Below, piece by piece: positions 1 through 9,127 of a DNA stretch of 29,234 nucleotides. How positions within the stretch are numbered: position 1 is the first letter of the stretch; each line of letters opens with the position of its first letter. The position numbers and the translations under genes were made by a program. Where the stretch lies: the NCBI GenBank assembly GCA_025349905.2, contig MU624714.1, positions 1 to 29,234 on the forward strand, written 5' to 3'. This stretch comes from Blastocladiella britannica (lineage: Eukaryota > Blastocladiomycota > Blastocladiomycetes > Blastocladiales > Blastocladiaceae). Below the pieces are notes generated by a model. The model was given only the letters and a program-made list of their open reading frames with translations, was not told where the DNA came from and ran no database searches.

Positions 1-1669
1 GCCAGCAGCAGTAGTGACCAGAAGCGAGGATGAGGACAACGTGGATTCCCGCGGCCGGCACCCGCACGCACTGACCTGGTCCTCGACAAACTGCGCCGAG
101 ATCCCGCACCGTGATCGACGCGTTTCGTGGGTGGCACGCAGCTGATGCATCATTTGTTCAGTCTCAAGTTGATCAGTTCAATAAAATGAACGAAAAGCAC
201 GTACCAGGGAGTGCGTCCGGCCCGCCGACAAGTGTTGGTGCGCGGGCAAGTGCGCGCGGTGCGTCTTTGCCACCGCCTCGGCCCAGTCCTGCTGGATTTT
301 GATCAATTTCACTCAAAAGCAAAAGCAAAAAAAACAATACCATACATACCTCCTGCGGCAAGATCGTCAACGTCGAGCTCCGCCACGCAATGCACTTCAT
401 CGGCGGGGCATCTTCGATCACTCGTAAGTATGACAACATGCGTTTCCATCGTTGGCGCGACCGCGACGAGTCCGTAAACGCCAAGCACAGGTCGTTGATC
501 CGCGTCGACACCGTGGTAGGCGTCTCGAGTGTCTCTTGAATCCGGAGCGACTCGGCCATGCCCGCGTACGACGCGCGCGTAAATACCAAGTACGTTCGTA
601 GGGACCCGGTGGCATCACCCTTGCGGCGGCCAGTGCCATTACCAGTACCGGGACCACTCGACGCGTCACTCAGAGCCGACATTGGCGATGCCGTTACTGC
701 CGTCATGGGCGACGGTCTGGGTCGGATCGTTGGTCGGCCCAAGATGGGCAGCACGACCAGGGGCCGGTCACGGTGATGCGTATTTGTGGCGGGCGGTGAG
801 GATGCATCGGGCTGTGTGCGCGGCGTGGTGCCCTCGTACGACTGCTGCTGGCCATGTCGGTCATGCTCGTAGTGGTCGTGGTGGTCCCTGGGCCCAGCGT
901 CGTCCTGGCCATCGTAGGCGCTCTGTGTCGCGGCAATAGGAGGAGGCAGCCTTCGTTGGAAGTGGGGAGACGACAACGGCGAGGTCTCGGCGACAGGTGT
1001 GGGCGGCGGGTGCATGTACATGCGAGTGCTGGTCGACCATGCAGGTGCAGCCGAGAGTGACATTAACGGCGGTCCGCCGCAATGGACAGGGCAGTGGCGG
1101 CACGCGGTTGCTGGAGGAGCAACCCGGTTTGGACGCGGATAACGCGGATCCGGCGGCGAAATGGAGAGCAGCGGCGGGAGGGTCGTATGCGCTGCAGTCG
1201 TCGCGTAATGCCCAGGATAATGGTCCCTCGACGGCGGCGGCGGTCCCCAAACGGGCGACGACCTCCCATTGCTGTAGTGGTCATTCGTCTGTGAAAATGG
1301 AGCTATGGAATGGGGAACCGGCACACGTCCCGGCCATGGATCCCGGTGCAATGGGGGCGGCGGCCTCAGTCCATGGGAAACGGGCAGTTCGCAGGGGTGT
1401 GTGGCTGGAGCTCCGAAACGGGCGACATCCGAGTCCTCGTGGAGAAGCAACTCCGGCGCCGCGGACCACTCGGATGTGCTTGCCGTTTCCGCAATAAGTT
1501 GTTGGGTTGGAGGTCCTCGTCCTCCAAGCACCATTCTAGAGTCGTGCCGCCCTAATCCGTCGCCGGAGGTGGCGGCCAGGGTTCCAGATCTTGCAACAGG
1601 AGTTGGCGCGCCATTGCTGCCAGCTAGAGAACCAGTTCGGCTGGACATGATGCAGCTGAAAAGGCGCAT
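1..1669 (-). CDS. Pro/His-rich protein with integrase-type HHCC zinc domain (3' part, runs off the window)
   Basis: Three exons fit on the minus strand with continuous phase: 350-1669, 205-288 and 141 to the left edge. The introns are 289-349 (61 nt, donor GTATGT) and 142-204 (63 nt, donor GTACGT). The first ATG in the open frame is at 1669; the frame stays open upstream to about 1759, so a further 5' exon is possible. The first ~350 residues are low-complexity (Pro, His, Ser, Thr) and probably disordered. The last part is ordered: a Tyr/Trp/Arg-rich segment, then TILPQEDW, AKTHRAHLPAHQHL, GRTHSLL, FVEDQ and a C-x-C. That order resembles the H2C2 zinc-binding domain of retroviral-type integrases (H..HL..RT..LL....V..C..C), normally seen in gypsy integrases and in domesticated host proteins. 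No DDE core is seen because the gene leaves the window. A domesticated regulator is an inference. A GT at 75 could instead start another intron, which would remove the C-x-C. Confidence 0.6.
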
Positions 1670-2400
1670 AAAGTTAGAACCACCCAGGTTGGAAATGATC
1701 GAGGAAAGGCCAATATACCGTTCTTGCGACCCCTTTTCTTGAATGGTGAGCGACTGCAAAGGGCAAAAGCGTTATTTAAGAGGGATCCTTCTGAGGACGG
1801 CAACAGAAATGAACGAAAACCAAATGTTGGAGCTGGGGGCCTGCCGACCTATATTGAGCGAAGCACTTGCAGAGATCAACAGCATGGTGCACTTCGGGAA
1901 CGCGGGTGCTCACAAGCAAAGGACCAACGTCATTAAAATGTAAATTTAGCCAAAGTGCCCCAAATTGACTGAAGTGCACAATTGCATGTTTCATCCAAAA
2001 AGGCACCCCGCGAACAGGGTCACTCCTTGTTTCCCAGTAATCCAACCACTAATTTTCCGAGGAAAAGCGCTTACTTTTGTTGATGGAGCGTTAATTTCTG
2101 CGGGCTCAAATTCTTCGCGACAAAGGTCTTGGACGTGGGATTTGTGGGAGAGAAAGGTTTGGTTCGGCCCTGTGTCTCACTCCCATCCGAAAGATGCTCG
2201 TTTTGCGGTACCATCTTTCATGGCGATCACGCCTTGGTTGTCTTTGTTGTGCAATTTTTATATATTTAAACCAGTGAGACAATGTGCGTCCAGCGAAAGT
2301 AAGAGAGGACATAATTCGGTCAAGGAAACTTCTCGTCTGAGGAGCTGCTACATCTGGGACGGGCCAGCAACACCTCGCTGCCGCCGTTCAAGGACAGTGC
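1670..2400. other. Gene-poor spacer
   Basis: Only short open frames without recognisable motifs or good splice structure are visible on either strand. The composition is more AT-rich than the flanking coding DNA. It probably includes the upstream region or a missing 5' exon of the leftward gene that ends at 1669. Confidence 0.4.
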
Positions 2401-2402
2401 GG

Positions 2403-3136
2403 TCAGTATTGCGAACTCGGCCTGCCGCTCGGGTCCGAATACTGACAGGGTGGTTTCACCTTCCCCAGGACACTGACGATCATACCGGCGCCGTGGTAGT
2501 CGCCGGCGCTGTGGAGGGCGATCGCCACGTCAGGGTAGTACCGGGCATAGGCGGCCCGGATCCAAATGATCCAGGCTATGCCCGTGCTCAAGTACAGGTT
2601 GGATGAGTCGCGCGTGCTGAATATACATATGTATTGTTTCAGTCATGCAGCAAGCGTCATGTAAAAAAAATACGTACCACCGATGCCATGTGCTCTATGC
2701 GAGCGACATTGGCTTCCACAGCCGCAACCACATCCACCTACGCCAGCCGGCCCTTGCCGCAACAAGCCACACGTAGCAGAGCTAATGCGACATTGCGCGC
2801 GCGTTGTACTAATCGACGCTCTCCACGTCCCTGCATGCGCCGTGGGCTTGGTACAGCGCTTTTGGGGGCAGTCGCGGGATCGGCCCTCGCGCCGAGGTAC
2901 CTGGTCGGGGGGCGGACGTATCCCCATTCTGTACAGGAAAAAGCCTTAAATTTATGGTGATGAACGATGAGAAAAGATATATGCATACCCACGCGGCAGT
3001 ACCGATCCGCCACGAGCCGGATAGGTTCCTCTTTGAAGAATACGGTCCGGTTCGCTATTTTCGTGTTGTAAGGGGTCGCGGAAGAGAAGTTGGCCGGTTC
3101 AAGACCAGTGTCTCTAAGCATGAGACATACCCTCAT
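2403..3136 (-). pseudogene. Possible relic or spliced gene of unknown identity
   Basis: Two protein-like islands lie on the minus strand. One (about 2990-3115) reads FSSATP...NRTVFFKEEPIRL...DRYCRV and ends at a GTATGC donor. The other (2403-2600) reads STGIAWIIW...YYPDVAIALHSAGDYHGAG and ends at a TGA. The roughly 390 bp between them holds an acceptor-like TTTCCTGTACAG near 2935 but no continuous frame that joins the islands cleanly. I do not recognise the family. It could be a multi-exon gene with badly placed introns or a decayed copy. The two islands might also be unrelated. Confidence 0.25.
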
Positions 3137-3302
3137 TTTTTGTTTGTCTCTCTCTCTCAGCTTGCGCCAATGTTATGTTTTTTTTTTCCAGCGAGGCCCG
3201 CATCGTCGTCCGACGGGATCACGTCACCAGCAGCATGCCGCGGATTCATTTCAGGCAATGTATGTGATTGACCAACGGACGCTTTCATTTGCTGACGACG
3301 GA

Positions 3303-3308
3303 ATGTAG
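3303..3308 (+). promoter_or_regulatory. Start-stop uORF (ATGTAG)
   Basis: An ATG immediately followed by TAG lies two bases before the main ATG at 3311. Such minimal uORFs are known in eukaryotes to hold initiating and terminating ribosomes at one place and to lower translation of the downstream frame. The reading as a control element is inferred; the transcript start is unknown. Confidence 0.4.
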
Positions 3309-3310
3309 GA

Positions 3311-4225
3311 ATGGCGGGCGATGACCTGGACTTGGCCGTGACTGTCGCCGTCAAGCTGCTCCCCAAGGCGCTCCCCGAGCTCGTTGCCCCCGCCGCCGAC
3401 CGTCCCGGGATGCTGCTCGCGCTCCTGGAGCATCCCCGTTCGATTTACCAGGACGTCGACTTTGGTCCGATCATGGCCGCCGAGTTCCAGCGCCTTGTCC
3501 TCTTACCGCTCGTTACGGAAGAACAACAGCAACTGCTCAAGTCGATTCTCTTTCGCATCTCGTATGACTCGAGAGGTCCCGTCGGCCGTGCGGCATGGCT
3601 GGCCATGAACCAGCTTCAGGTGGAATTCCGCGTGCACCTGTTTGCGGAAGCCGCCATGTTTCCGCCGTTCGAACCCGACAAGGATTATGCCCGAATTCAC
3701 CCGTACTGGACGCCGTGGCAGTCCGCCACGGACGCGCTGCTTCCGTGGATGCTTGTCGGCGATTTGGTGGAGGCAATGGAAGACCCGTCGGCCACGAAAC
3801 TGATTGCGGCCGGCAGCCGGTGCAGCGGACCGAACCACGAACCCGTCACAGAGGCGATCTTGTTCCCGACAACCACGCAAGACGAAATCCGGTCCTGGGC
3901 GCTTGGCCGACTCGCTCTCGTGGCGCCCATCACGGTCGCCCGCACGGCTGCGTACTTTGTGCGGTCGCCCACGTGGCTGTGGACGTTGCGCGCGGTCGTT
4001 TCGGTCGGACACCGGATGCCACCGATCTCTGGCTGGAAGTCGATCCTGGTGAAAATGGTCGACAAAAGGTACTTGGCGTCGGCGCGGATGCTACTGCGAT
4101 GCTTGTTCTTTGAGTCGTCGCGAGCAAAGTCGCGTCATGGGGAATACGAGTCGATTCTTGAGGGCATGTTGAAAAAGTACCCGATCGTGCTCGAGTACGC
4201 AAAGGAGGCTGGGTTTTTCGTTTAA
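3311..4225 (+). CDS. Hypothetical alpha-helical protein, 304 aa
   Basis: A single open frame starts at ATG 3311 and ends in TAA at 4223-4225, with the GC-rich third positions usual for real genes here. No signal peptide or membrane span is apparent. The product is predicted largely helical, rich in Leu, Ala and Trp, with segments such as LLALLEHPRSIY, YWTPWQSATDALLPWML and ARMLLRCLFFESS. The style resembles the C-terminal helical repeats of the F-box/ankyrin-like proteins further right in the window, but no F-box is seen. It may be a divergent or 5'-shortened member of that group. An in-frame TGA at 3293 rules out simple upstream extension. I cannot name a function. Confidence 0.7.
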   Translation: MAGDDLDLAVTVAVKLLPKALPELVAPAADRPGMLLALLEHPRSIYQDVDFGPIMAAEFQRLVLLPLVTEEQQQLLKSILFRISYDSRGPVGRAAWLAMNQLQVEFRVHLFAEAAMFPPFEPDKDYARIHPYWTPWQSATDALLPWMLVGDLVEAMEDPSATKLIAAGSRCSGPNHEPVTEAILFPTTTQDEIRSWALGRLALVAPITVARTAAYFVRSPTWLWTLRAVVSVGHRMPPISGWKSILVKMVDKRYLASARMLLRCLFFESSRAKSRHGEYESILEGMLKKYPIVLEYAKEAGFFV

Positions 4226-5303
4226 TGGTGAAAAGTCAAAGTGATCCTTGGTGTGCTCGTCGGTCTGCTCTCGGATCAAGACTTGTTGCGTTGTGTGCCA
4301 GGACAACTTGAACGCGAATAAGAGTTCGCAAATAAGCAATAGATTGAACGAAGATTTAGTGGACTGCCGACACGTCACTGGACTGAACTGAACTGGTTTA
4401 GCCGCCCTGTTCCCATTCCGACCCCACCCGACCTCGTTCCCAGCACCCGCTCGCACCCAATCCAGAATCAGAAACTGGAAAAAACGTTTTTTCATTCGAC
4501 TCACCCGCACCACCCCTACCACAGCTACCTCGGCCACCACCACCGCTGCTGCCACCTCGACTCCTCGAAAGATGCTTCTTGTCGACTCGATTCTTGTTCA
4601 GAATGTCAGTGGCCACCACAGCTGACCCACCACACTCGCACCAAGCCAAGGAAGGAGAGAGAGGGAGCGAGAGCAAGACTGAGAAAAGTAAAAGAGGCTT
4701 GGCGACGCACTGTATTTGGTTGAGACGGTCAGGACTAGAAAAAAGGGAGCGGTGGAGTCAGTAAAAAAGGACATGCTCGAGCGAGGTCAGAAAAAAGAGG
4801 TGGTACCACGGTGATGGGAGCGATCTTGGCTGGCGGCCTTGGTTTCGAAGGTGTTGCCTAGAGAGTGGGCAAAAGAAATGGTCAGAAACGAGTGCAGACA
4901 ATAAGTCAAGAAAAAGAAACTTGACGAGCTTGGACGGCAGTGCGGTCTTGGTCGACGCCTTGGTGCGGGCCTAATATACGAGGACGAGGGCATCAGTTGC
5001 AAGGTATGGCGCTCGGCCGGAGAACTTTTTTGCCCACATCCAAGTCGCCTTTTGTCGCCTCGCCTTGTTCACCAATCAGGTGACTGAACTTTGGGTCAGG
5101 TGACTGAACTTTTTTTTTTTCAGACTTTGCCGAAAAGCGCTTTTTCTCGGACTTAGAAAAAAACGGCCGGTAGCTGTGGGCTCAATAAAAGGCATCCAGC
5201 GCCCTCGATGTTTTCCTTTTTTTTTTAACACCTCGCTGTCCTCGTCCACACTCAAAGTCGCACACATACGCACACGCACCTCAATTAATAGTTAATAAAA
5301 ATT
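4226..5303. other. Gene-free spacer with simple-sequence tracts
   Basis: No frame here looks coding. The stretch holds GA- and CT-rich tracts (about 4480-4570 and 4640-4760), oligo-A and oligo-T runs, a 17-bp direct repeat at 5076-5112, and a TATA-like CTCAATAAAAGG near 5182 followed by a pyrimidine-rich leader. The last 120 bases look like the promoter and 5' UTR of the exon that begins at 5304. Confidence 0.5.
5076..5112. repeat. Direct repeat of 17 bp, period 20
   Basis: TCAGGTGACTGAACTTT occurs at 5076-5092 and again at 5096-5112, separated by GGG. Each copy contains CAGGTG (an E-box on either strand) overlapping TGACTGA. It lies about 190-230 bp upstream of the ATG at 5304, so a duplicated binding site is possible. 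Confidence 0.6.
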
Positions 5304-5441
5304 ATGTCCGCACCTGCCCCGGTCCCGACCACTGCTCCCGCCACCACCGCTCCTGTCGCTGGTGCCCCGGCCACTCCTGGTGCCCCGGCGGCGGCTGACA
5401 ACGCTCGCTGTTGTGGCGCTAGTAGTATATATTGGGGATAG
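5304..5441 (+). pseudogene. Truncated Ala/Pro-rich first exon (45 aa)
   Basis: ATG at 5304 follows a promoter-like region and a pyrimidine-rich leader. The frame encodes a low-complexity Ala/Pro/Thr stretch and then DNARCCG, after which it runs into unrelated sequence and stops at TAG 5439-5441. The CCG motif is placed like the TCCGCM motif at the N-terminus of the tetraspan gene at 6417, where the first exon ends a few codons later. My reading is the first exon of a second tetraspan-type gene cut off just after CCG by the sequence that now contains the chromodomain. A genuine 45-aa protein cannot be excluded. Confidence 0.35.
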
Positions 5442-5530
5442 GGACAAGTTGAATGTTGTACTGTGAGAACGATCTCCAGGACCTCACCTCTCTTTCCTCC
5501 AAGCAAGAGGTTTTAATTCTTTGAATATAA

Positions 5531-5740
5531 CCACTGGCCAGGCCTATTCCCGCTACCTCCAGCTTCTTCATAAATTCTACAGAGTCGATCCTCGATTCCC
5601 GATGGTACCGAAACAAGGTGCAGTATCAGATCAAGTGGGTCGATCATGACGAATCCGACGACATGCTCTGGCGCCCCACGGACGACTTCCATGGGTGTGG
5701 TGTAAAGGATTGGTGTTATAACTGTCCCAAGAGTTCCTAA
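5531..5740 (+). mobile_element. Orphan chromodomain of a Ty3/gypsy-type (chromovirus) integrase
   Basis: An open stretch without its own start codon reads ILDSRWYRNKVQYQIKW, then a DESDDMLWRPTDD segment, and stops at 5738-5740. This is the chromodomain pattern (I-L-x-R-x-x-x-x-x-x-Y-x-I-K-W ... E/D-x-x-W-x-P) found at the C-terminus of chromovirus integrases. The second Trp and Pro are kept; the usual E-D-T before Trp is D-D-M-L. No integrase core, RT, protease or gag is detectable nearby. The AT-rich sequence just upstream (about 5411-5530), with a TATATATT box and a CCTCACCTCTC tract, could be LTR-derived, but I found no second copy to prove it. Confidence 0.65.
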
Positions 5741-6416
5741 GTATTCAGTGGGGCTCTTTACAAGTCAAGGTATTTAATATACATTGTATAGTTCTCAACA
5801 ACACCTTGTCCCAACCCCCTGCTACTCTCAGTTCTAACCTGAACCTTCTCAATGAGTGCATATAATTTTTTTTTCCTTTTGGAAATGGTGTTGAGGTTGC
5901 GACGATCCAGACGTCACGTGGTTAATGTATTGGGAACTCGCGACAGGAACTTGTCTTTGGTTCACTGTCGAGAATCAATTGTTTGGCAAGCATATATCAT
6001 GGTTTGCACTACCTTCCCGAGCGCGGACGTCACAGAGGTCATGCTTTGCAAGGCAAGTAGAACGTCTGAGCGGGCACGACTCGCACTTGACTGGCTCAAC
6101 TGGCCCTCACTGTCTGCAGGCAGCAAGAAAAGGGGCCCAGGGAGGCGGGCTCCAAACAATGGGGTGCATACTCCTTTGAAATAACAGCTAAATATATAAG
6201 CCTCGCCAACAACGGGTGTTCAGAAATGGTTGTCCAGCCGATCTCGGAGTCCGCTGCCTATCAACGATGTCAATAAATTGTGCCAGGCTGGAGAGCCGAA
6301 TGCGTTTCAAGTACGTTGCCACTCACCGAAACGTTATTATTCCATAAAGAGACTTGATCCTTGTCAAACCATTTTTTCCTCCTGAAAAAAAAAAACACAA
6401 TATCAATTCCAACAAT
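5741..6416. other. Gene-free spacer
   Basis: No recognisable coding sequence. A short open frame at 5852-6184 lacks motifs. A purine-rich run AAAAGGGGCCCAGGGAGG at about 6128 resembles a polypurine tract but has no LTR behind it. A TATA-like AAATATATAAG near 6190 precedes the tetraspan gene. Confidence 0.4.
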
Positions 6417-7046
6417 ATGCCCAAGGACGACTCTGTCAAGCAAACTTGCTGCGGGTGCATGTACAGTGCGTTATTTTTCCCTCATATTCCAGAGACAGTA
6501 TATTTCATTTACTTTCTTGCTGACCACATCCATTTGAAACAATCAATTTGCCCCAGTCCGCACCGGCGTGGAGGTGCTCCAGATCCTCGAGATTCTGACC
6601 GGCATTGCCTCCCTTGTGTTTGGCATCATGGCTGCCACAGGCGAGTTCTTTCCAGAAATCTACAAGACAATCGTAGGCCGCACCCAGAACGAAGTCTACA
6701 TCCTGATCGCTGTCCGCAGTGTCGAGCTGCTCATCTCCATGATTGGCCTGTACTCTGTTGTCAAGCGCCGGATTGGCGGTTACATTGTGCGTTTTGTTTT
6801 CTCCCACCTGCTCTCATTCCTGCTGCAGCACAGCTCTAAATTATGTATGTTTTGCAGTTCTACGCCTACGCGAGCGTGCTGATTCTACTTGTGCAGGCAG
6901 GCAGCTTGATTGTTAGCTTTAACCTTGGCGGCCTGTTGGGCATCCCGTTCGGCATCTACTGGTGCTACGTGTACCTCTCGTACATTCAGACCTTGAAGGC
7001 CGAGATTGAGGTCAGGTCGGCGGCCCGTGCAGTTGTCGCGGCCTAG
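6417..7046 (+). CDS. Tetraspan membrane protein, 155 aa, three exons
   Basis: The exons are 6417-6465, 6557-6786 and 6858-7046, with introns of 91 and 71 nt. Both introns begin GTGCGT and end CAG, and the phases agree. The protein starts with a short cytosolic-type N-terminus containing TCCGCM, directly followed by IRTGVEVLQIL. It has four hydrophobic spans at about residues 20-43, 62-85, 94-115 and 118-140, and a short Ala/Arg-rich tail. A Cys cluster followed by RTG before the first span is typical of small eukaryotic four-helix families such as the LAPTM-like group, but I cannot assign it to one. Its likely place is an internal or plasma membrane. The exon at 5304 may be the remains of a paralogue. 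Confidence 0.75.
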
Positions 7047-7212
7047 TGGAGCTTTGTAGAATAAGATACTTTTTTTATTTCCTGATGCAGTCCTTGCTGC
7101 ATGTCACAATTGTCGCTGATCCAGAAACAGATATGGAAGTAACAACCAGTGAAACGAATAAATAAAATGGACTGGCATGTACAAACAATAGAGATATATA
7201 CTTTTTTTTTGT

Positions 7213-7814
7213 TTACTCGGCAGACGATGCGTCCAGTGTCGCCTCGGATGCATGGTGATGACTGCCTGGAGCGGCCGACATTGAAGTACTCTCACCTTCC
7301 TGGGGCGTGAATGCAGCTCCCGCTGGATCGGGATCATTGCGTGGTGAGGTCGTGTATGGTGGCGGCGGCTCAAGGACATTGTCCAGCTAGTATTTGTTGT
7401 TTTTTTTGAGCGAGGATCAGAGATTTTGAAGTAGTCACAATATTTGTGGCCGCACCAGCACAGACGCGGACCTGAGCATGGGCACTGGCGCTGGCCGCCA
7501 CCCTGGCGCTGGAATTGGTGGGAGCGCAGACTCTGCACCACTCTCATGCCGCCATGTTGGCGCTGGCGCTGACAGGGGTGCGGACGCTGGCCGCCACCCA
7601 TCATTGGCGCATGGTGGTTGGATCTGTCGAGGCAAGAATTGATGGGTGGCTCTGCATTGATATAAAAATACACTGCGCGGACCTGCCGGGTTGGAGGAGG
7701 AGATGGTTGGGATCGCTGATTGGCTCTCTGTCCGCGTCCAGCCTGGGCGCAAAATTTGCAAATCGCCAACAAAAATAACAAAATCGCGAAGATAGATGTG
7801 TTGGTGGCCGTCAT
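7213..7814 (-). CDS. Putative secreted or single-pass protein with Pro-rich tail (gene model uncertain)
   Basis: The minus-strand ATG at 7814 opens a frame beginning with a good signal peptide (hydrophobic IFAILLFLLAICKFC, cleavage near AQA). A Gln/Arg/Gly-rich region with repeated GGGQR units and several Cys follows. In a different frame, 7213-7390 encodes a tail with EPPPPYTTSP (a PPxY-type motif) ending SSAE and TAA. A TAG acceptor at about 7390 would start this tail, but no donor of matching phase is obvious, so either an intron is misplaced or the gene is frameshifted. The tail motif is usual in membrane proteins bound by WW-domain ligases, yet no second membrane span is seen. Confidence 0.35.
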
Positions 7815-8059
7815 GGTGTAAATGTCCAAGGATATCGCAAGTCGTGGTGCGGTCTTTCCATTTTATTCTCCACACGCGCAGGCAGTTCGGCCATCAACGA
7901 GCGGGGGGAGGGTCCGTTTGGTCAAAGCTGAAACAAACTTTTCGAAAAAGAAAACGAACCAAGCCACCCATATGTGTGGCAACAACAATTCATAGTGTGG
8001 AGGAATCCTGCAGCCTGCCCTGACCGTTCTGGATTCCACTTTATCCAATCAGCACCATC

Positions 8060-8596
8060 ATGCTTCCCTCGTCCAGGCCGTGCAATGATTCCTCGACTTG
8101 CTCTACGCAAGCAACTTGCCAGCTCGGCTCCTGCGTTCTGAACAAGTGCCTTGGTAGCAACTACGACATCGCATGTAGCAATTATGTACGTCTGCTTGCG
8201 CGCCTCAACTACTATATATTCGCTCTTTCGTCTCACCAACCCACCTGCCATCCCCAGAACACAACTACCTATTGTCGCAATGAGCGCTGTGTCTTGCGGG
8301 ACGTGCCATTGGGAGGTCTGTGCTCGATTAGGGATTGAGACACCTCGTGTGTGCCGCCCCTCTTTTGCGACATAACGCTGGGCAAGTGCAACGATCGGAA
8401 TAACCAGCTTGAGAATGGGTCAATCTTAGACTCTTGGTGGTTCCTTCCCCCGTTATTCGCACTGCTTTTGCTGTGCCTACTTTCGGCAATTAAACGTCGG
8501 TGGCTCGAGCGAAAGGTTGAAGGACAACTGCCGACGCATACAGAGGGTCCGCGCGTGGAGGCGCCAGTCCCAGCTGCAGTTGCTGGAGCACCATGA
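8060..8596 (+). pseudogene. Cys-rich type I-like membrane protein interrupted by an in-frame TGA
   Basis: ATG at 8060 opens a Cys-rich region (CNDSSTC, CQLGSCVLNKC). An intron at 8186-8257 (72 nt, GTACGT..CCCCAG) is supported by matching phase. The frame continues YCRNERCVLRDVPLGGLCSIRD, meets TGA at 8336-8338, and goes on in the same frame with DTSCVPPLFCDITLGKC, a membrane span (FLPPLFALLLLCLL), a basic stop-transfer and a cytosolic tail to TGA 8594-8596. The Cys spacing continues across the TGA, so a single nonsense change in an old gene is the simplest reading. No signal peptide precedes the Cys region, so a 5' exon may be missing. A second intron hiding the TGA would also delete conserved Cys. 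Confidence 0.5.
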
Positions 8597-8696
8597 TGGA
8601 AGTGGCAGTATCTTTGCCTATTCGTCCATTTTAATATCGTTGAGTGGTATTGGCGATCCTGGATCAAGTCCACTCAATAAATGTCAAAGTCTATTC

Positions 8697-9036
8697 TCAG
8701 TACTTGTAGTACTTGTCTGTCACTTGAATAAACACGTCCTCGAGCGACGACTGGTCAATCCCAAATCCACCACATCGCCCGCGTGCGCCATGTGCTCAAA
8801 CACGGCCGACAGATCAGTGCCAGGCAGCAGGGGTATGGTGATGCGCACCTCCCAGCCGTGGGTCTCGGCGTCGCTCTCGTTAACCTTGCTGCTGCGGGCC
8901 CGCAGCGACGCCAGCACGTCCTGGTGCTCGTACCGGACCTTGAGCCCGGTGAGTCCGAGATCGCGGTGCAGCTTGGCGACCATGGCTGTGACGATCGCTG
9001 GATCGCACACTATTCTTTCGTGTTCTTTGTCCATGA
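8697..9036 (-). pseudogene. C-terminal fragment of an ABCA-type ABC transporter
   Basis: On the minus strand the frame from about 9036 reads ERIVCDP...KLHRDLGL...EVRITIPLLPGTDLSAVFEHM. After a run of three T at 8763-8765 the homology moves to the next frame as GIDQSSLEDVFIQVTDKYYKY and stops at 8697-8699. The (G/S)-x-x-x-SLE-D-VFI ending with a preceding variable domain is the usual end of the second nucleotide-binding half of ABCA transporters. Walker A, signature and Walker B motifs are absent. One missing base in the T run explains the frame change. Only about 115 residues remain, so this is a fragment, or a sequencing error in a fragment. Confidence 0.55.
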
Positions 9037-9065
9037 GACAATTTGTGTAAATATATAAAGGAGAC

Positions 9066-9105
9066 CTCGCGACCAGTACCACCCAGCCTGGTACTCTGTC
9101 GCGAG
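9066..9105. repeat. Imperfect 15-bp inverted repeat (hairpin)
   Basis: CTCGCGAC (9066-9073) pairs with GTCGCGAG (9098-9105), and AGTACCA (9075-9081) pairs with TGGTACT (9089-9095). The loop is 7 nt with a small internal bulge. It sits exactly between the ABC-transporter fragment on the left and the plus-strand fragment on the right. Confidence 0.65.
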
Positions 9106-9127
9106 TCATCTATTCATACTCCAATAG

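Noticed and set aside
173..302. Continuous reading of the left-edge protein to a stop near 173
   Set aside because: This would translate two sequences with clear GTATGT and GTACGT donors and AG acceptors. Removing them keeps phase and restores the zinc-domain pattern.
3085..3125. tRNA T-arm-like sequence GGTTCAAGACC
   Set aside because: The T-stem has a mismatch, and no matching acceptor, D-arm or anticodon arm exists within 80 bases upstream.
6120..6150. Polypurine tract plus 3' LTR of the chromodomain element
   Set aside because: The purine run is followed by no TG..CA bounded repeat, and no copy of the upstream 5411-5530 sequence is seen.
8336..8338. Selenocysteine reading of the in-frame TGA
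   Set aside because: The position is not next to a redox motif. Most fungi lack the machinery (a few early-branching ones keep it), and no SECIS-like structure was evident. A nonsense change is simpler.
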